Of a DNA stretch of 64,000 bases, positions 54,343 to 63,074 are shown piece after piece (position 1 is the first letter of the stretch; each line of letters opens with the position of its first letter). The notes beneath the pieces were generated by a model. It did no database searches, was not told the origin of the DNA, and saw only the letters and a program-made list of their open reading frames with translations. Both the position numbers and the translations under genes were made by a program. Source of the stretch: Microcoleus vaginatus HSN003 (GTDB lineage Bacteria > Cyanobacteriota > Cyanobacteriia > Cyanobacteriales > Microcoleaceae); NCBI RefSeq assembly GCF_022701255.1, contig NZ_CP031705.1:6510001-6574000 (forward strand), in the 5' to 3' direction.

Positions 54343-55182
54343 ATGGTTAATAATCGTTTAAACAATTCCACTCACAAGCTCTCGAATGCTAAGGGAGGAG
54401 CGATCGCACTCGCACTAGCAGCTCTCCTGCTTCCGGCTTGTTCTAGCCCACAGCGGCAAGCAACGGCACCTGCACCTGCACCTGCACCAACCGGTTCGCT
54501 TCCCACGACAACCGAGAATGTGGTTGATAACACCGCACAACTGCTTGGCAAAACTGTGACCATCCGAAGCGAACCCGTCAAAAAATTGGGGCCATCGAGC
54601 TTTACAGTTAGCGAGCAGGAGTTTTTTGGCAGCGAATCGATTTTGGTTGTCAATGCCACCGGCAAGCCTTTTGTGCTGCCGGCTGAATCAGATCAAGAAG
54701 TTCAAGTAACGGGAACAGTTCGCAATTTTGTCCTTGCAGATATTGAGCGCGAGTACAAATTAGGCTTAGAGTCAAACTTGTACGCCGAGTTCGAAAATAA
54801 ACCTGCGATTGTTGCACAATCGATGGCGCTAGCCCCCACACCGGGGGAACTCACCTCAAACCCCCAAAAATACTACGGCAAGACACTGGCGGTGAGTGGT
54901 GAAGTCGAAAGCCTCAGAAGTCCAAACTCGTTCACCTTGGATGAAGAGAAATTAATTGGCGGACAAGACTTGTTAGTGATACACACAGTTCCACAACCAA
55001 GCGTGCGAGAAGGTGAGAAGGTTGCCGTAACCGGTGTGCTGCGTTCGTTTGTCCTCGCTGAACTTGAGCGGGACTACGATCTGCAATGGGATTTGACCTT
55101 GAAGCAGAAGCTAGAAGCCGAGTATACCAACAAACCTGTGCTAGTTGCTACAGGGGTATATCCCTCAGCCATTCCTAAGTAA
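54343..55182 (+). CDS. Lipoprotein with two OB-like repeats
   Basis: A 279-residue predicted lipoprotein with lipobox LLPAC (Cys at about 33), then a Pro/Ala/Thr linker. Two similar domains follow (about 60-155 and 165-265), each with (L)GKT(V/L)xxxGxV, SFTxxExxxxGxxxLLV and VxVTGxxRxFVLA(D/E)xExxY. They resemble small OB-type folds. Function unknown; it is probably anchored in the outer or cytoplasmic membrane facing the periplasm. A strong terminator follows. Confidence 0.8.
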   Translation: MVNNRLNNSTHKLSNAKGGAIALALAALLLPACSSPQRQATAPAPAPAPTGSLPTTTENVVDNTAQLLGKTVTIRSEPVKKLGPSSFTVSEQEFFGSESILVVNATGKPFVLPAESDQEVQVTGTVRNFVLADIEREYKLGLESNLYAEFENKPAIVAQSMALAPTPGELTSNPQKYYGKTLAVSGEVESLRSPNSFTLDEEKLIGGQDLLVIHTVPQPSVREGEKVAVTGVLRSFVLAELERDYDLQWDLTLKQKLEAEYTNKPVLVATGVYPSAIPK

Positions 55183-55200
55183 CCAATAGACCTCTGTCAT

Positions 55201-55247
55201 AACTCCGTTAATGGCAGGCAGGATGCCTGCCCTTAACGGAGTTTTCT
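55201..55247 (+). terminator. Rho-independent terminator of the lipoprotein gene
   Basis: The stem AACTCCGTTAA / TTAACGGAGTT (11 bp), one mismatch, then GGCAGGC / GCCTGCC (7 bp) around a loop of 5, followed by TTTTC. Very stable. Confidence 0.85.
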
Positions 55248-55358
55248 GGAGAAGTCTAATAGCTAATCACAAGGCGATCGCGATCGCTCGGAAGACAAGC
55301 AGAACCTATTTCTTACCTCGTTTATTTTGATGCTCAATTCAGCAATAAGGTGGATATA

Positions 55359-55925
55359 ATGAATCAACCAGAATCCTTGCCACAACCGCTGACCCAAAGC
55401 GAATTTGTCGCCACTTTTCGCTTGTTTAGTCGATTTAGCTTCTGGATACAGTTATTCTTGGGTGCTGTTTCCGGCATTGTTTTATTATTTGCTATGTTGG
55501 GTCGCAACATGGGCGAACAAACCAATAATGCAGGTATTGGTTTCGGGGTAGTTTTAGCTATAATTGGCCTGTTATTGCTGGGCTTTAGAATATTTTGGGA
55601 TTTTCGCTATAGGCTGTTAGGCAGACTTTTGCACGCCGAAAATTCCCAGGTATATCCCAGCAAAGAACATATTACTCACACCTTACGGATTGGATTAATT
55701 TCTAGTTTGGTGGGGGTATTAATCGCCTTTGTCGCTTCTGAAGAAACAGTTGCTGTAGTGCTAGCGAAAACTCTTAGTCAACCCCAAGCGCTCGCAGCTT
55801 ATACGCCAGAAAATGTGATTCGTTCCCTAGATATTTTTGTGACGATGGCAAACGTCAATCTGATTGGCGCTCACTTTTTTGGAGCTGTTACTTCTCTTGG
55901 GTTACTCAATTGGGTAGAAGAGTAG
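55359..55925 (+). CDS. DUF3611 membrane protein
   Basis: 188 residues from ATG 55359, with AAGGTGG as Shine-Dalgarno (the GTG in it is a less likely start). Four hydrophobic helices and conserved FRLFSRFSFWIQLFLG and FWDFRYRLLGRLL segments match DUF3611, a cyanobacterial and plastid family of unknown function. Likely an inner-membrane or thylakoid protein. Confidence 0.82.
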   Translation: MNQPESLPQPLTQSEFVATFRLFSRFSFWIQLFLGAVSGIVLLFAMLGRNMGEQTNNAGIGFGVVLAIIGLLLLGFRIFWDFRYRLLGRLLHAENSQVYPSKEHITHTLRIGLISSLVGVLIAFVASEETVAVVLAKTLSQPQALAAYTPENVIRSLDIFVTMANVNLIGAHFFGAVTSLGLLNWVEE

Positions 55926-56362
55926 TGGGCAGCATTGGCGATCGCTAAAGGCAAACACAACTCCTATGCCGTCAGCACTTACAAGCGCTGGCAGATTTAA
56001 CTAATGTTTATGCTGGTGCACTGTCTTGGCGAAAGAGAGCGAAGGCAGTGCAGCTACAAGCTAAACAAATTGGCTATTTGGATGAACATCGAATCGGAAA
56101 TTCCTAGCGATCGCTCCTGCTAATGATAGTCAGCCGGATCGACCGTTTTTTATTTGAAAAAACGTAATTTATTTATTATCTTGATAGATATTTCATTAAC
56201 CTTTATATTGAGAGATATATTTTTAATTGGGACAAACAGAACTTAGGCTCATATTCCGAAAGATGAGCTATATCGGTGGCATTCAGCTTCCTAAATAGCC
56301 CTGTGACCCAATTTCTGAACACAGCCAAGTTACACAGTTTCTTTATTAGGAAATTTACTGCA
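55926..56362. other. Intergenic with a short coding relic
   Basis: At about 55962-56107 the plus strand reads HLQALADLTNVYAGALSWRK...QIGYLDEHRIGNS and a stop, with no start, apparently the tail of a lost gene of unknown family. The remainder is AT-rich and contains TTGATAGATATTTC at 56181-56194, a weak AGATAG-like site upstream of the GH13 gene. Confidence 0.35.
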
Positions 56363-57994
56363 ATGAAAGACCTCTGGTATAAAAACGCAATTGTCTACTC
56401 CCTCGATGTTGAAACTTTCATGGACTCCGACGGCGATGGTGTCGGCGACTTTCAGGGACTTATCAACCGCCTAGACTATTTATCCGCGCTAGGAATTACT
56501 TGTTTGTGGTTGCTGCCGTTTTATCCTTCCCCTAACCGGGACAATGGTTATGACGTGATGGATTACTACAACATTGATCCGAGACTGGGAACCCTGGGAG
56601 ATTTTGTCGAGTTCATGCACCAAGCAAAGGAACGAGGAATTCGCGTGCTGATCGATCTGGTAGTAAATCATACGTCCAATCAGCATCCTTGGTTTGTTGC
56701 ATCCAAAAGCGATAAAAACTCCAAGTATCGCAATTACTACGTGTGGTCAGAAAATCCACCCAAAACAGATCCAGAAGTGCTGGTGTTTCCCGATGCCGAG
56801 GACAGTATTTGGGAGTACGACGAACAAGCAAACGCTTACTATTTGCATCACTTCTATAAAGAACAGCCAGATTTGAATATTTCCAATCCGGCGGTACGAG
56901 AAGAAATCTGCAAAATTATGGGTTTCTGGCTAGAACTGGGCGTGTCTGGATTTCGCATTGATGCTGTTCCCTATTTAATTAAAGGAATTGGCATCGAAGG
57001 TGCAGACCCCGAAAACCTGCGAGGTTTCTTGGAAGACATGAGAGAGTTTGTGTCATCGCGTCAGGGTGATGCAGTGTTGCTGGCAGAAGCAAATGTCGAT
57101 GCCGATAAAATTTCTATCTACTTTGCTAAGGGCGACAGAATGCACATCCTGTTCAACTTTTTGCTGAACCAGCATCTGTTTTTGGCCTTGGCGCGTCAAG
57201 AATCCACAGCATTGCGCGATGGACTAAAAATGTTACCGGATATTCCTGATATTTGTCAGTGGCTTAATTTTGTGCGCCACCATGATGAACTGACGCTAGA
57301 CCGCATTACTTCATCGGAACGAGAGGAAATTTTTGCAGAATTTGCCCCTGAGAAAACGATGCAAATTTTCGGGCGCGGGATTCGTCGTCGCTTACCACCG
57401 ATGATGGGAGGATCTCGCCGCCGGATTGAACTGGTCTACAGCTTGCTTTTCACTCTGCCTGGTACACCGATGCTGCGCTATGGCGAAGAAATTGGCATGG
57501 GCGATGACCTTTCGCTGGAAGGTCGAGGTAGCGTCCGCACGGTGATGCAATGGTCAGATGCAGCCAATGGTGGCTTCTCGACGGCTGCAACTGATGCCCT
57601 TGCCAGACCTGCGATCGCCAAGGGAGAATACGGTTACAAACAAGTCAATGTCGTCGCAGCGCAGCGCGATCCTGCCTCATTAATTAACTGGATGGAACGT
57701 GCAATTGCCATCCGCAAGCAATGTCCTGAGTTGGGTAGAGGCAAGTGGCACATTCTCGAAACCGACTCTCCCTCGGTTTTAGCCCACTGCTGCGAGTGGC
57801 AAGGCAGGACGGTGATTGCTGTCCACAATCTAGCCGACAAACCTTGTACCGCTACGCTGAAATCTCCCGAATACACCCCTCTGTTCGATTTATTTGGCGA
57901 TCGCCTCTATGAATCTCTCGGTGCCGACTCGGCCTCTATTCCTTTAGAAGCCTACGGTTATCGCTGGTTTCGAGTCAATCGAATCCTGGGGTAA
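56363..57994 (+). CDS. GH13 alpha-amylase family, trehalose-synthase-like
   Basis: 543 residues from ATG 56363, where similarity begins (LWYKNAIVYSLDVETFMDSD). The GH13 barrel has the catalytic residues Asp200 (GFRIDAVP), Glu242 (LLAEANVD) and Asp308 (VRHHDELT), plus the DLVVNHTS region. The order of motifs matches trehalose synthase (maltose to trehalose isomerase, GH13_16) without the maltokinase domain. Trehalose is a compatible solute, fitting the stress-related neighbours. Glucosyltransferase or plain amylase activity cannot be excluded. Confidence 0.85.
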   Translation: MKDLWYKNAIVYSLDVETFMDSDGDGVGDFQGLINRLDYLSALGITCLWLLPFYPSPNRDNGYDVMDYYNIDPRLGTLGDFVEFMHQAKERGIRVLIDLVVNHTSNQHPWFVASKSDKNSKYRNYYVWSENPPKTDPEVLVFPDAEDSIWEYDEQANAYYLHHFYKEQPDLNISNPAVREEICKIMGFWLELGVSGFRIDAVPYLIKGIGIEGADPENLRGFLEDMREFVSSRQGDAVLLAEANVDADKISIYFAKGDRMHILFNFLLNQHLFLALARQESTALRDGLKMLPDIPDICQWLNFVRHHDELTLDRITSSEREEIFAEFAPEKTMQIFGRGIRRRLPPMMGGSRRRIELVYSLLFTLPGTPMLRYGEEIGMGDDLSLEGRGSVRTVMQWSDAANGGFSTAATDALARPAIAKGEYGYKQVNVVAAQRDPASLINWMERAIAIRKQCPELGRGKWHILETDSPSVLAHCCEWQGRTVIAVHNLADKPCTATLKSPEYTPLFDLFGDRLYESLGADSASIPLEAYGYRWFRVNRILG

Positions 57995-58017
57995 AAAAGT
58001 TAATTTTGAGGGAAGAA

Positions 58018-58983
58018 CTAGCGACGTGGACTGTTAGGAATGTACTTAGCAGCTTCCTTGTCTGGAAGCGGTTCTATCTGACCTTGATTGACCAAAGCTT
58101 GATGAATTAGGGCAGTAGCACTACCCCGACTGAGCAACTCGTTGGGATTAAGAACTCTGGGATCTGGATAGTTGACCACTATCTTTGCCTTTGTAGCTGC
58201 TGCCACTGGCTCAACGGCCTCTTTAGGAATTTTCCCGGCATCTTTATAGTACGACTTGAGAAAATCTAATGCCGAATTTTTACCAGGGGCAGTTGCAGCT
58301 TTTGTCGTTGTTGGCGGAACAGTCTTAGCCGATTTAGGTGCGGGCGCAGCCGCAGGCTGCAGCCTGGCCACTACAGGTAATAACGGCTGCATCAAAACAG
58401 TCGCTGCGAAGGGAAATGCCAAACGGTTCCGGGACTTTCGACGTTGATTTACTGGAGTTTGCCTTGCTGGAGTTGCAGCAGCTTGATCAGTTTTGACAAC
58501 AGGGGGATTGTAATCCATATTTAAGCCCCTCATTAACACAACTAATGCTTGTGCCTTAGTCAAGGGCTGCTTCGGACGAAACTCATTTCCGGGAAAATCA
58601 TTCATAAATCCCGCTTCATAAGCTTCTTGAATCGGAGTTTCTGCCCAGTAGTTTTTAGGCACATCCTTAAAGTAACTTCCACTCGGTATCTTTCTAATGC
58701 TGGCTCGGTTAAAAGCTTGGCGGATCATCGCCGAAAATTCATCCCGATCCACAGCCTGTTTGGGTCTAAAAGTTCCGTTTACATATCCGGTAACAATGTC
58801 TTTTTCAGCTAAGGACTGAATAAACGGACGCGCCCAGTAATTCTGCGGTACATCAGGAAATTTTGATTTAGCTTGTTGAGCAGCAACTTCCTGGGAACTT
58901 AGCACAAAACCAGTGCCACTGACACTAACGGCTAAAGCTAAAAAGGCTACGCTGATTGACGGTAAATGCCTGCGATTAGACAT
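58018..58983 (-). CDS. S-layer homology (SLH) domain protein
   Basis: A 321-residue exported protein. A signal peptide (about 1-35) is followed by two SLH repeats (FPDVPQNYWARPFIQSLAEK... at 42-100 and FKDVPKNYWAETPIQEAYE... at 104-150), a low-complexity Ala/Pro/Thr region with a possible membrane-like stretch (about 160-230), and a third, weaker SLH-like piece (ILNPNELLSRGSATALIHQAL). It would bind cell-wall polymer and link outer layers to peptidoglycan. It lies 50 bp after the DUF2382 gene on the same strand and is probably co-transcribed. Confidence 0.87.
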   Translation of the reverse strand: MSNRRHLPSISVAFLALAVSVSGTGFVLSSQEVAAQQAKSKFPDVPQNYWARPFIQSLAEKDIVTGYVNGTFRPKQAVDRDEFSAMIRQAFNRASIRKIPSGSYFKDVPKNYWAETPIQEAYEAGFMNDFPGNEFRPKQPLTKAQALVVLMRGLNMDYNPPVVKTDQAAATPARQTPVNQRRKSRNRLAFPFAATVLMQPLLPVVARLQPAAAPAPKSAKTVPPTTTKAATAPGKNSALDFLKSYYKDAGKIPKEAVEPVAAATKAKIVVNYPDPRVLNPNELLSRGSATALIHQALVNQGQIEPLPDKEAAKYIPNSPRR

Positions 58984-59032
58984 GAGAAATCTCCTCCTAA
59001 TTTTTGCATTTTTAACGAGATTATTTGCTGAC

Positions 59033-59953
59033 TTAGAGCGGATTACGTTTTTTTCTATCCGCTTCCCATTCTGTTTTTACATCTAACTCTTCGCGACGTA
59101 CTGTGTCTGTTGCCTCAACCGTATCGTGCTCAACTTCTTTTCTGACTTGCACTTCCTCGCGCACGAACGCCTGCTTTTGGATATTCACACTTTCTTCGTA
59201 GATATCCAAATGTGCCATTTCTTCTTGCTTGAAGGCGGTATCTGGAGTTACTCGACTCCCTGCATATTCGGGAGTTGTGTGCTCAATCACAACTCGCTCG
59301 TTTTCTACAGGAAGTTGCAGTTTTACCGTTTTGGTTTCAACTTGTTTGCCAATTATTACCTCGCCTGTTTTGCGACGGGTTTTATCTGCAACTAATCGTT
59401 CTTCGTACAGTTTGAGTTTTTGATGATCCTGTTCGTTCATCTGATACAATTCGGGCTCTCGCTCGTAAGTGTAGGTATCCCGGTCATAAGCAGCATTACG
59501 AGCTTGAGGCGAGACAGAATGCGTTCTAGAAACTGGAACAGGCCCTTCTAAAGGTAATGATGCTTCTACTGGTACAGACGCTTCTACTGTTGAAGTACGA
59601 TAAATACCCCGCACTTGTTCTTCATAATCGTAATCAACTGCCGTCCCATGCTCATACCTGGGTAGTTTTTCCACTTGGTCTTTACTCTGCAAACCTGTAG
59701 CGTAAACGCGCCGCCCCTTAAAATCAACGCGACAAAGAGCGATGGGAAGTAAAACTTTTTTGCCAAAAATCCAAGAACCAGTCTCTACCACAAAATAGCG
59801 GAAACGTCCTGTCTCATCTACCAGCACAGTATCGATCGTGCCCATTTTATCATCGCTATTTCCGGCATACACATCCGCCCCTTTGATATCGTCGTCATCA
59901 AAAGCTGCTTGGCGGTAGTTGGGATTAAAATCCTCAATTTTGTAAAGTAACAT
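59033..59953 (-). CDS. PRC-barrel and DUF2382 stress protein, copy 2
   Basis: 306 residues; same architecture and near-identical N terminus (MLLYKIEDFNPNYRQAAF) as the copy at 41489. The PRC-barrel domain is highly conserved between the two, while the linker and the far C terminus differ. It is followed by an intact SLH gene, whereas copy 1 is followed by a decayed one. The roles proposed for the family are in long-term stress survival; direct function is unknown. Confidence 0.9.
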   Translation of the reverse strand: MLLYKIEDFNPNYRQAAFDDDDIKGADVYAGNSDDKMGTIDTVLVDETGRFRYFVVETGSWIFGKKVLLPIALCRVDFKGRRVYATGLQSKDQVEKLPRYEHGTAVDYDYEEQVRGIYRTSTVEASVPVEASLPLEGPVPVSRTHSVSPQARNAAYDRDTYTYEREPELYQMNEQDHQKLKLYEERLVADKTRRKTGEVIIGKQVETKTVKLQLPVENERVVIEHTTPEYAGSRVTPDTAFKQEEMAHLDIYEESVNIQKQAFVREEVQVRKEVEHDTVEATDTVRREELDVKTEWEADRKKRNPL

Positions 59954-59968
59954 TGTTGTTTCCTGTAC

Positions 59969-60003
59969 TATCTACATCAACTTGTGTACCTACTTTAGAT
60001 AGA
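59969..60003 (-). promoter_or_regulatory. 35-bp CTATCT...AGATAG element upstream of DUF2382 gene 2
   Basis: Equivalent to 41438-41472 in length and distance (16 bp) to the start codon. On the minus strand it reads CTATCTAAAGTAGG...GTTGATGTAGATAG. Further upstream, TTCATAAGAAGGAAG and AATTCATCTACCTAAAGATAG are also shared with copy 1. Confidence 0.5.
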
Positions 60004-60446
60004 TATCAGCTCTAATACTTCCTTCTTATGAATGATTCAGCAAATTGAAAATCATCAAGATAGCGATATTTTTTTATATTTTTCTATCTTTAGGTAGATG
60101 AATTTAGATTTCCTGTACTCAAGGGGATAAATTTATCTAATCATTCGTAGGTTGGGTGGAGCCAACCTACAACGTTTCTGCCACCAACTCTCACAAGGAT
60201 TTATTAGGTTTTATGATCACCTTAACTAGGGGATCTCCTACAAAATTAAGCGCATCTCTAAACGACGAGCTGCTGGTTTTTTTTTTAAGGAGATTTCGAT
60301 TTAATGAGCGAAATTACTACTTTTGATATTTAAAATTTTTAAGTTAAAAATATTATGCCCATCGGTAGATATTCTGGTAATGATGATTAAGTAAAATTAA
60401 ATTACCTTCAAGAAAAAAAATGACGTAACGCAGGGGTTAATCTTTT
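60004..60446. promoter_or_regulatory. Divergent promoter region with AGATAG-type motifs
   Basis: No gene. It contains CTATCTTTAGGTAGAT at 60084-60099 and ATCGGTAGATATTC near 60360, plus AT-rich sequence. It serves DUF2382 gene 2 (minus) and the small membrane protein gene (plus). Confidence 0.45.
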
Positions 60447-61058
60447 ATGACTCATCCAGATCGATCGGGCAGTCCACTCACTGATCCTACAATCGTCAAT
60501 CCGCTGGTGGATTACCACGACCAAGTGAGGTGGGGGCCAATTTTGGCAGGAATTGCGATCGCTCTGGGTACTCAACTGGCTTTAAGCGCTTTGGCAATGG
60601 CGATCGGATTAAGCGCCGGTGCAACAGGGGCGGATGCAGGTTCCGTTGGTTTTGGGGTAGTAATTTGGTCGATTATCAGTTTGCTGATTTCCCTATTTTT
60701 AGGTGGTTGGGTGATGGCTCAAAGCTGCGGCCCTATGACCAAGAAAACAGCACTTTTGAATGCAGCAATTCTTTGGGGAGCTACATTAGCACTTAGTGCT
60801 TGGTTATTAGGAAGCGGGATATCGGGTGCCGTTGGCGCTGCCGCTGCTAATGCTGGAGAAATTGCCAATCAAGTACAACAACAGGGTGGCGTTAATATAC
60901 CGAATCAAGCGCCGAATGTAAACCCAAATCAAGTTCGCGATATAGCTGGTGATACAGCTAAAGCTGCTTGGTCATTTCTAGTTGGCTCTTTGCTGGGTTT
61001 GGCAGCGGCAATGGGTGGTGGTGCTGTTGGCGCTCGCAAACCTCGCGTTTATGCTTGA
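60447..61058 (+). CDS. Ala/Gly-rich membrane protein of unknown function
   Basis: A 203-residue protein with four to five hydrophobic helices. It starts with a polar 28-residue segment and has PILAGIAIALGTQLALSALA, then VIWSIISLLISLFLGGWVMA, a third pair of helices, an Asn/Gln/Pro-rich loop (about 145-165) and a C-terminal glycine-rich helix. No named family is recognised. Similar proteins exist beside stress genes in cyanobacteria (recollection, not checked). Confidence 0.7.
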   Translation: MTHPDRSGSPLTDPTIVNPLVDYHDQVRWGPILAGIAIALGTQLALSALAMAIGLSAGATGADAGSVGFGVVIWSIISLLISLFLGGWVMAQSCGPMTKKTALLNAAILWGATLALSAWLLGSGISGAVGAAAANAGEIANQVQQQGGVNIPNQAPNVNPNQVRDIAGDTAKAAWSFLVGSLLGLAAAMGGGAVGARKPRVYA

Positions 61059-61213
61059 TTAGCGATGATAAAACCAGAAAATTCAACAAGCACAGCAGCG
61101 AGTCGAATGATTTTATACCATTGTGATGATGATTCATCCTTTCTTGGAGAAGATGAACGAGCTAAAAACCTTTTTTAAGGTTTTGGCATAGAGATTGAAA
61201 AGGAGATAAAGCG

Positions 61214-61765
61214 ATGCAAGAGCAAAGGATATGGCAAAAATATACAAGGTTAACAACTTCGATGTTGTTAACGGCAACGGTTTTAGTTGCTCCCTCCTTC
61301 GCCGCTAATACAAATAAAACACAGATTCAAGGTGAATCTTTACTAGCGCAATTACCAGATAGCTGTCGCCAGGTTATTGCGAGGAATGGTCTTAATGTTC
61401 GGCGACAACCGACGGCTAACAGCGAAGCGGTTGGCATCATCGGTTCCGCGCGAAATGTGACGATTCAAAGTCTTGGTGAGAATGGCTGGGTACCAATTAC
61501 AGCCCCCATACAAGGCTACGTATATGGTGGTTTTCTCGGAGCGTGTGAAGTCGCAACTCCGCCGCCTCCTACTAACTGCCGCCAAGTTGCAGCCCAAACA
61601 GGAATTAATGTGCATCAAGCACCTTCCACTGATGGGGAAAGCGTTGGAGTCGTCGCGAATGGACGAAGAGTGACGATTGAAAGTGTAGGAACGGATGGTT
61701 GGGTGCCGATTACAGTGCCTCTGAGAGGCTACGTCCAAGCTGAAAACCTGGCATATTGTAGTTAA
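61214..61765 (+). CDS. Exported protein with two bacterial SH3 domains
   Basis: A 183-residue protein with a signal peptide (about 1-31, ending SFA) and two SH3b domains (about 50-112 and 118-183). Each has a CRQV...N V(R/H)..P....E(A/S)VG start and a GW(V)PIT...GYV end. Such domains bind peptidoglycan or wall peptides. It lies 12 bp upstream of the next gene, forming an operon. Confidence 0.85.
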   Translation: MQEQRIWQKYTRLTTSMLLTATVLVAPSFAANTNKTQIQGESLLAQLPDSCRQVIARNGLNVRRQPTANSEAVGIIGSARNVTIQSLGENGWVPITAPIQGYVYGGFLGACEVATPPPPTNCRQVAAQTGINVHQAPSTDGESVGVVANGRRVTIESVGTDGWVPITVPLRGYVQAENLAYCS

Positions 61766-61779
61766 TTGAAAAAACAGTG

Positions 61780-62904
61780 ATGGATGATCACCAATCAAAC
61801 CCAAAAAAAGAAACTAATTCACAGCAAAAGTCTGGTTGGTTAAATTTCATTGCCGAGACAACAGAATCTGCACTGAAAGCAGGCAAAGCGGTTGTTGACA
61901 CAGCAGTTGATTTGGGGGAAGCTGCTGCTAAACAAACTTATCGATTGATTGGACAAGCGACGCAAGGAACCGGAGATGCGGTAACTTATGTTGGCACTCT
62001 TCCCTTTGTTAAACAAGTGGCAGGGGTACTCAGGCTTGATTGGTTAGTTGGGGTCAGCGATCGCATCGACTTAGCCAAAGCCGAAGCTCAAGTCAAGGAA
62101 CTCCAACAAAAGTATCCCAATGAAGATCCCAGCGCAATTGCCCATCGCATTATGGTGGAAAAAGCGATCCAAGCGGGTGGTGTCGGATTTGCTAGCAGCA
62201 TTTTACCCGGTGTCGCGGCTGCACTGCTGGCGATCGATTTAGCCGCAACTACTGCGATTCAAACCGAAATGGTTTATGAAATTGCCGCCGCCTATGGGAT
62301 GGATTTGCAAGAGCCAGCCCGAAGAGGCGAGGTTTTGGCAATTTTTGGGTTAGCGCTAGGCGGTAGCAACGCCATGAGAGCTGGTTTGGGCTTTTTACGC
62401 AACGTACCGCTGGCTGGCGCGATGATTGGTGCGAGTACGAATGCGACGATGCTGTACGCGCTGGGATATGCGGCGCGCCAGTTTTACGAAGCCAAACTGA
62501 GGGAAGATACTGAAGAACCTGGAACCGAAACGCTGCAAGCGATCCAGCAACAAAGCGAGAAATATCTTGATGTGGCGATCGCCCAGCAAGCGGGCATGGA
62601 TCAAATTATGGTTCACATGATTTTGGCTAGTTATCCCAACAAAAACTGGGAAGATATTCTGCCAGAATTGAAGGCATTGCAATTAAATGCCGATTCTCTC
62701 AAAAGGATTGCTGCTAACATCAAGTCTCCCAAACCATTGGGTGCATTGTTAGAGCAACTTAACCCCGACTTTGCAGTACCGCTATTAGCTCAATGCCGTC
62801 GCATTGCCGACAATAGCGGAGAGGTTTCCGAAGCAGAACAGAGGGTGCTGGATGCGATAGCACAAAAACTCAACGGTCAAGATGTGGTTGCGATATCCAC
62901 TTGA
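61780..62904 (+). CDS. EcsC-like protein
   Basis: 374 residues from ATG 61780 (a GTG one codon upstream is possible). An amphipathic N-terminal region is followed by an EcsC/DUF697-like central part (about 125-225) with AIQAGGVGFASSILPGVAAAL, YEIAAAYGMD and Gly/Ala-rich membrane-associated helices. The C-terminal 100 residues resemble a TerB-like helical end (EVSEAEQRVLDAIAQKL). Function unknown. It follows the SH3b gene by 14 bp. Confidence 0.6.
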   Translation: MDDHQSNPKKETNSQQKSGWLNFIAETTESALKAGKAVVDTAVDLGEAAAKQTYRLIGQATQGTGDAVTYVGTLPFVKQVAGVLRLDWLVGVSDRIDLAKAEAQVKELQQKYPNEDPSAIAHRIMVEKAIQAGGVGFASSILPGVAAALLAIDLAATTAIQTEMVYEIAAAYGMDLQEPARRGEVLAIFGLALGGSNAMRAGLGFLRNVPLAGAMIGASTNATMLYALGYAARQFYEAKLREDTEEPGTETLQAIQQQSEKYLDVAIAQQAGMDQIMVHMILASYPNKNWEDILPELKALQLNADSLKRIAANIKSPKPLGALLEQLNPDFAVPLLAQCRRIADNSGEVSEAEQRVLDAIAQKLNGQDVVAIST

Positions 62905-63074
62905 AAAAAATTGTTGGTGCGTTAGCTTTCTGCCTAACTCACCATCCCCAATATTTACTGGGGCTGTGTAAGTCCTAAATTAGCCTCACCTTACAGTAAT
63001 CTACTGCCTTAAGATAGAGTGGGACATGGCTAATTTTAATACTATCAATAACAACTGATGCAAGAGGAAGTTTT

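Noticed and set aside
61352-61804. Minus-strand 150-codon frame opposite the SH3b gene
   Set aside because: It is fully antisense to a gene with clear signal peptide and repeats, and has no recognisable domains.
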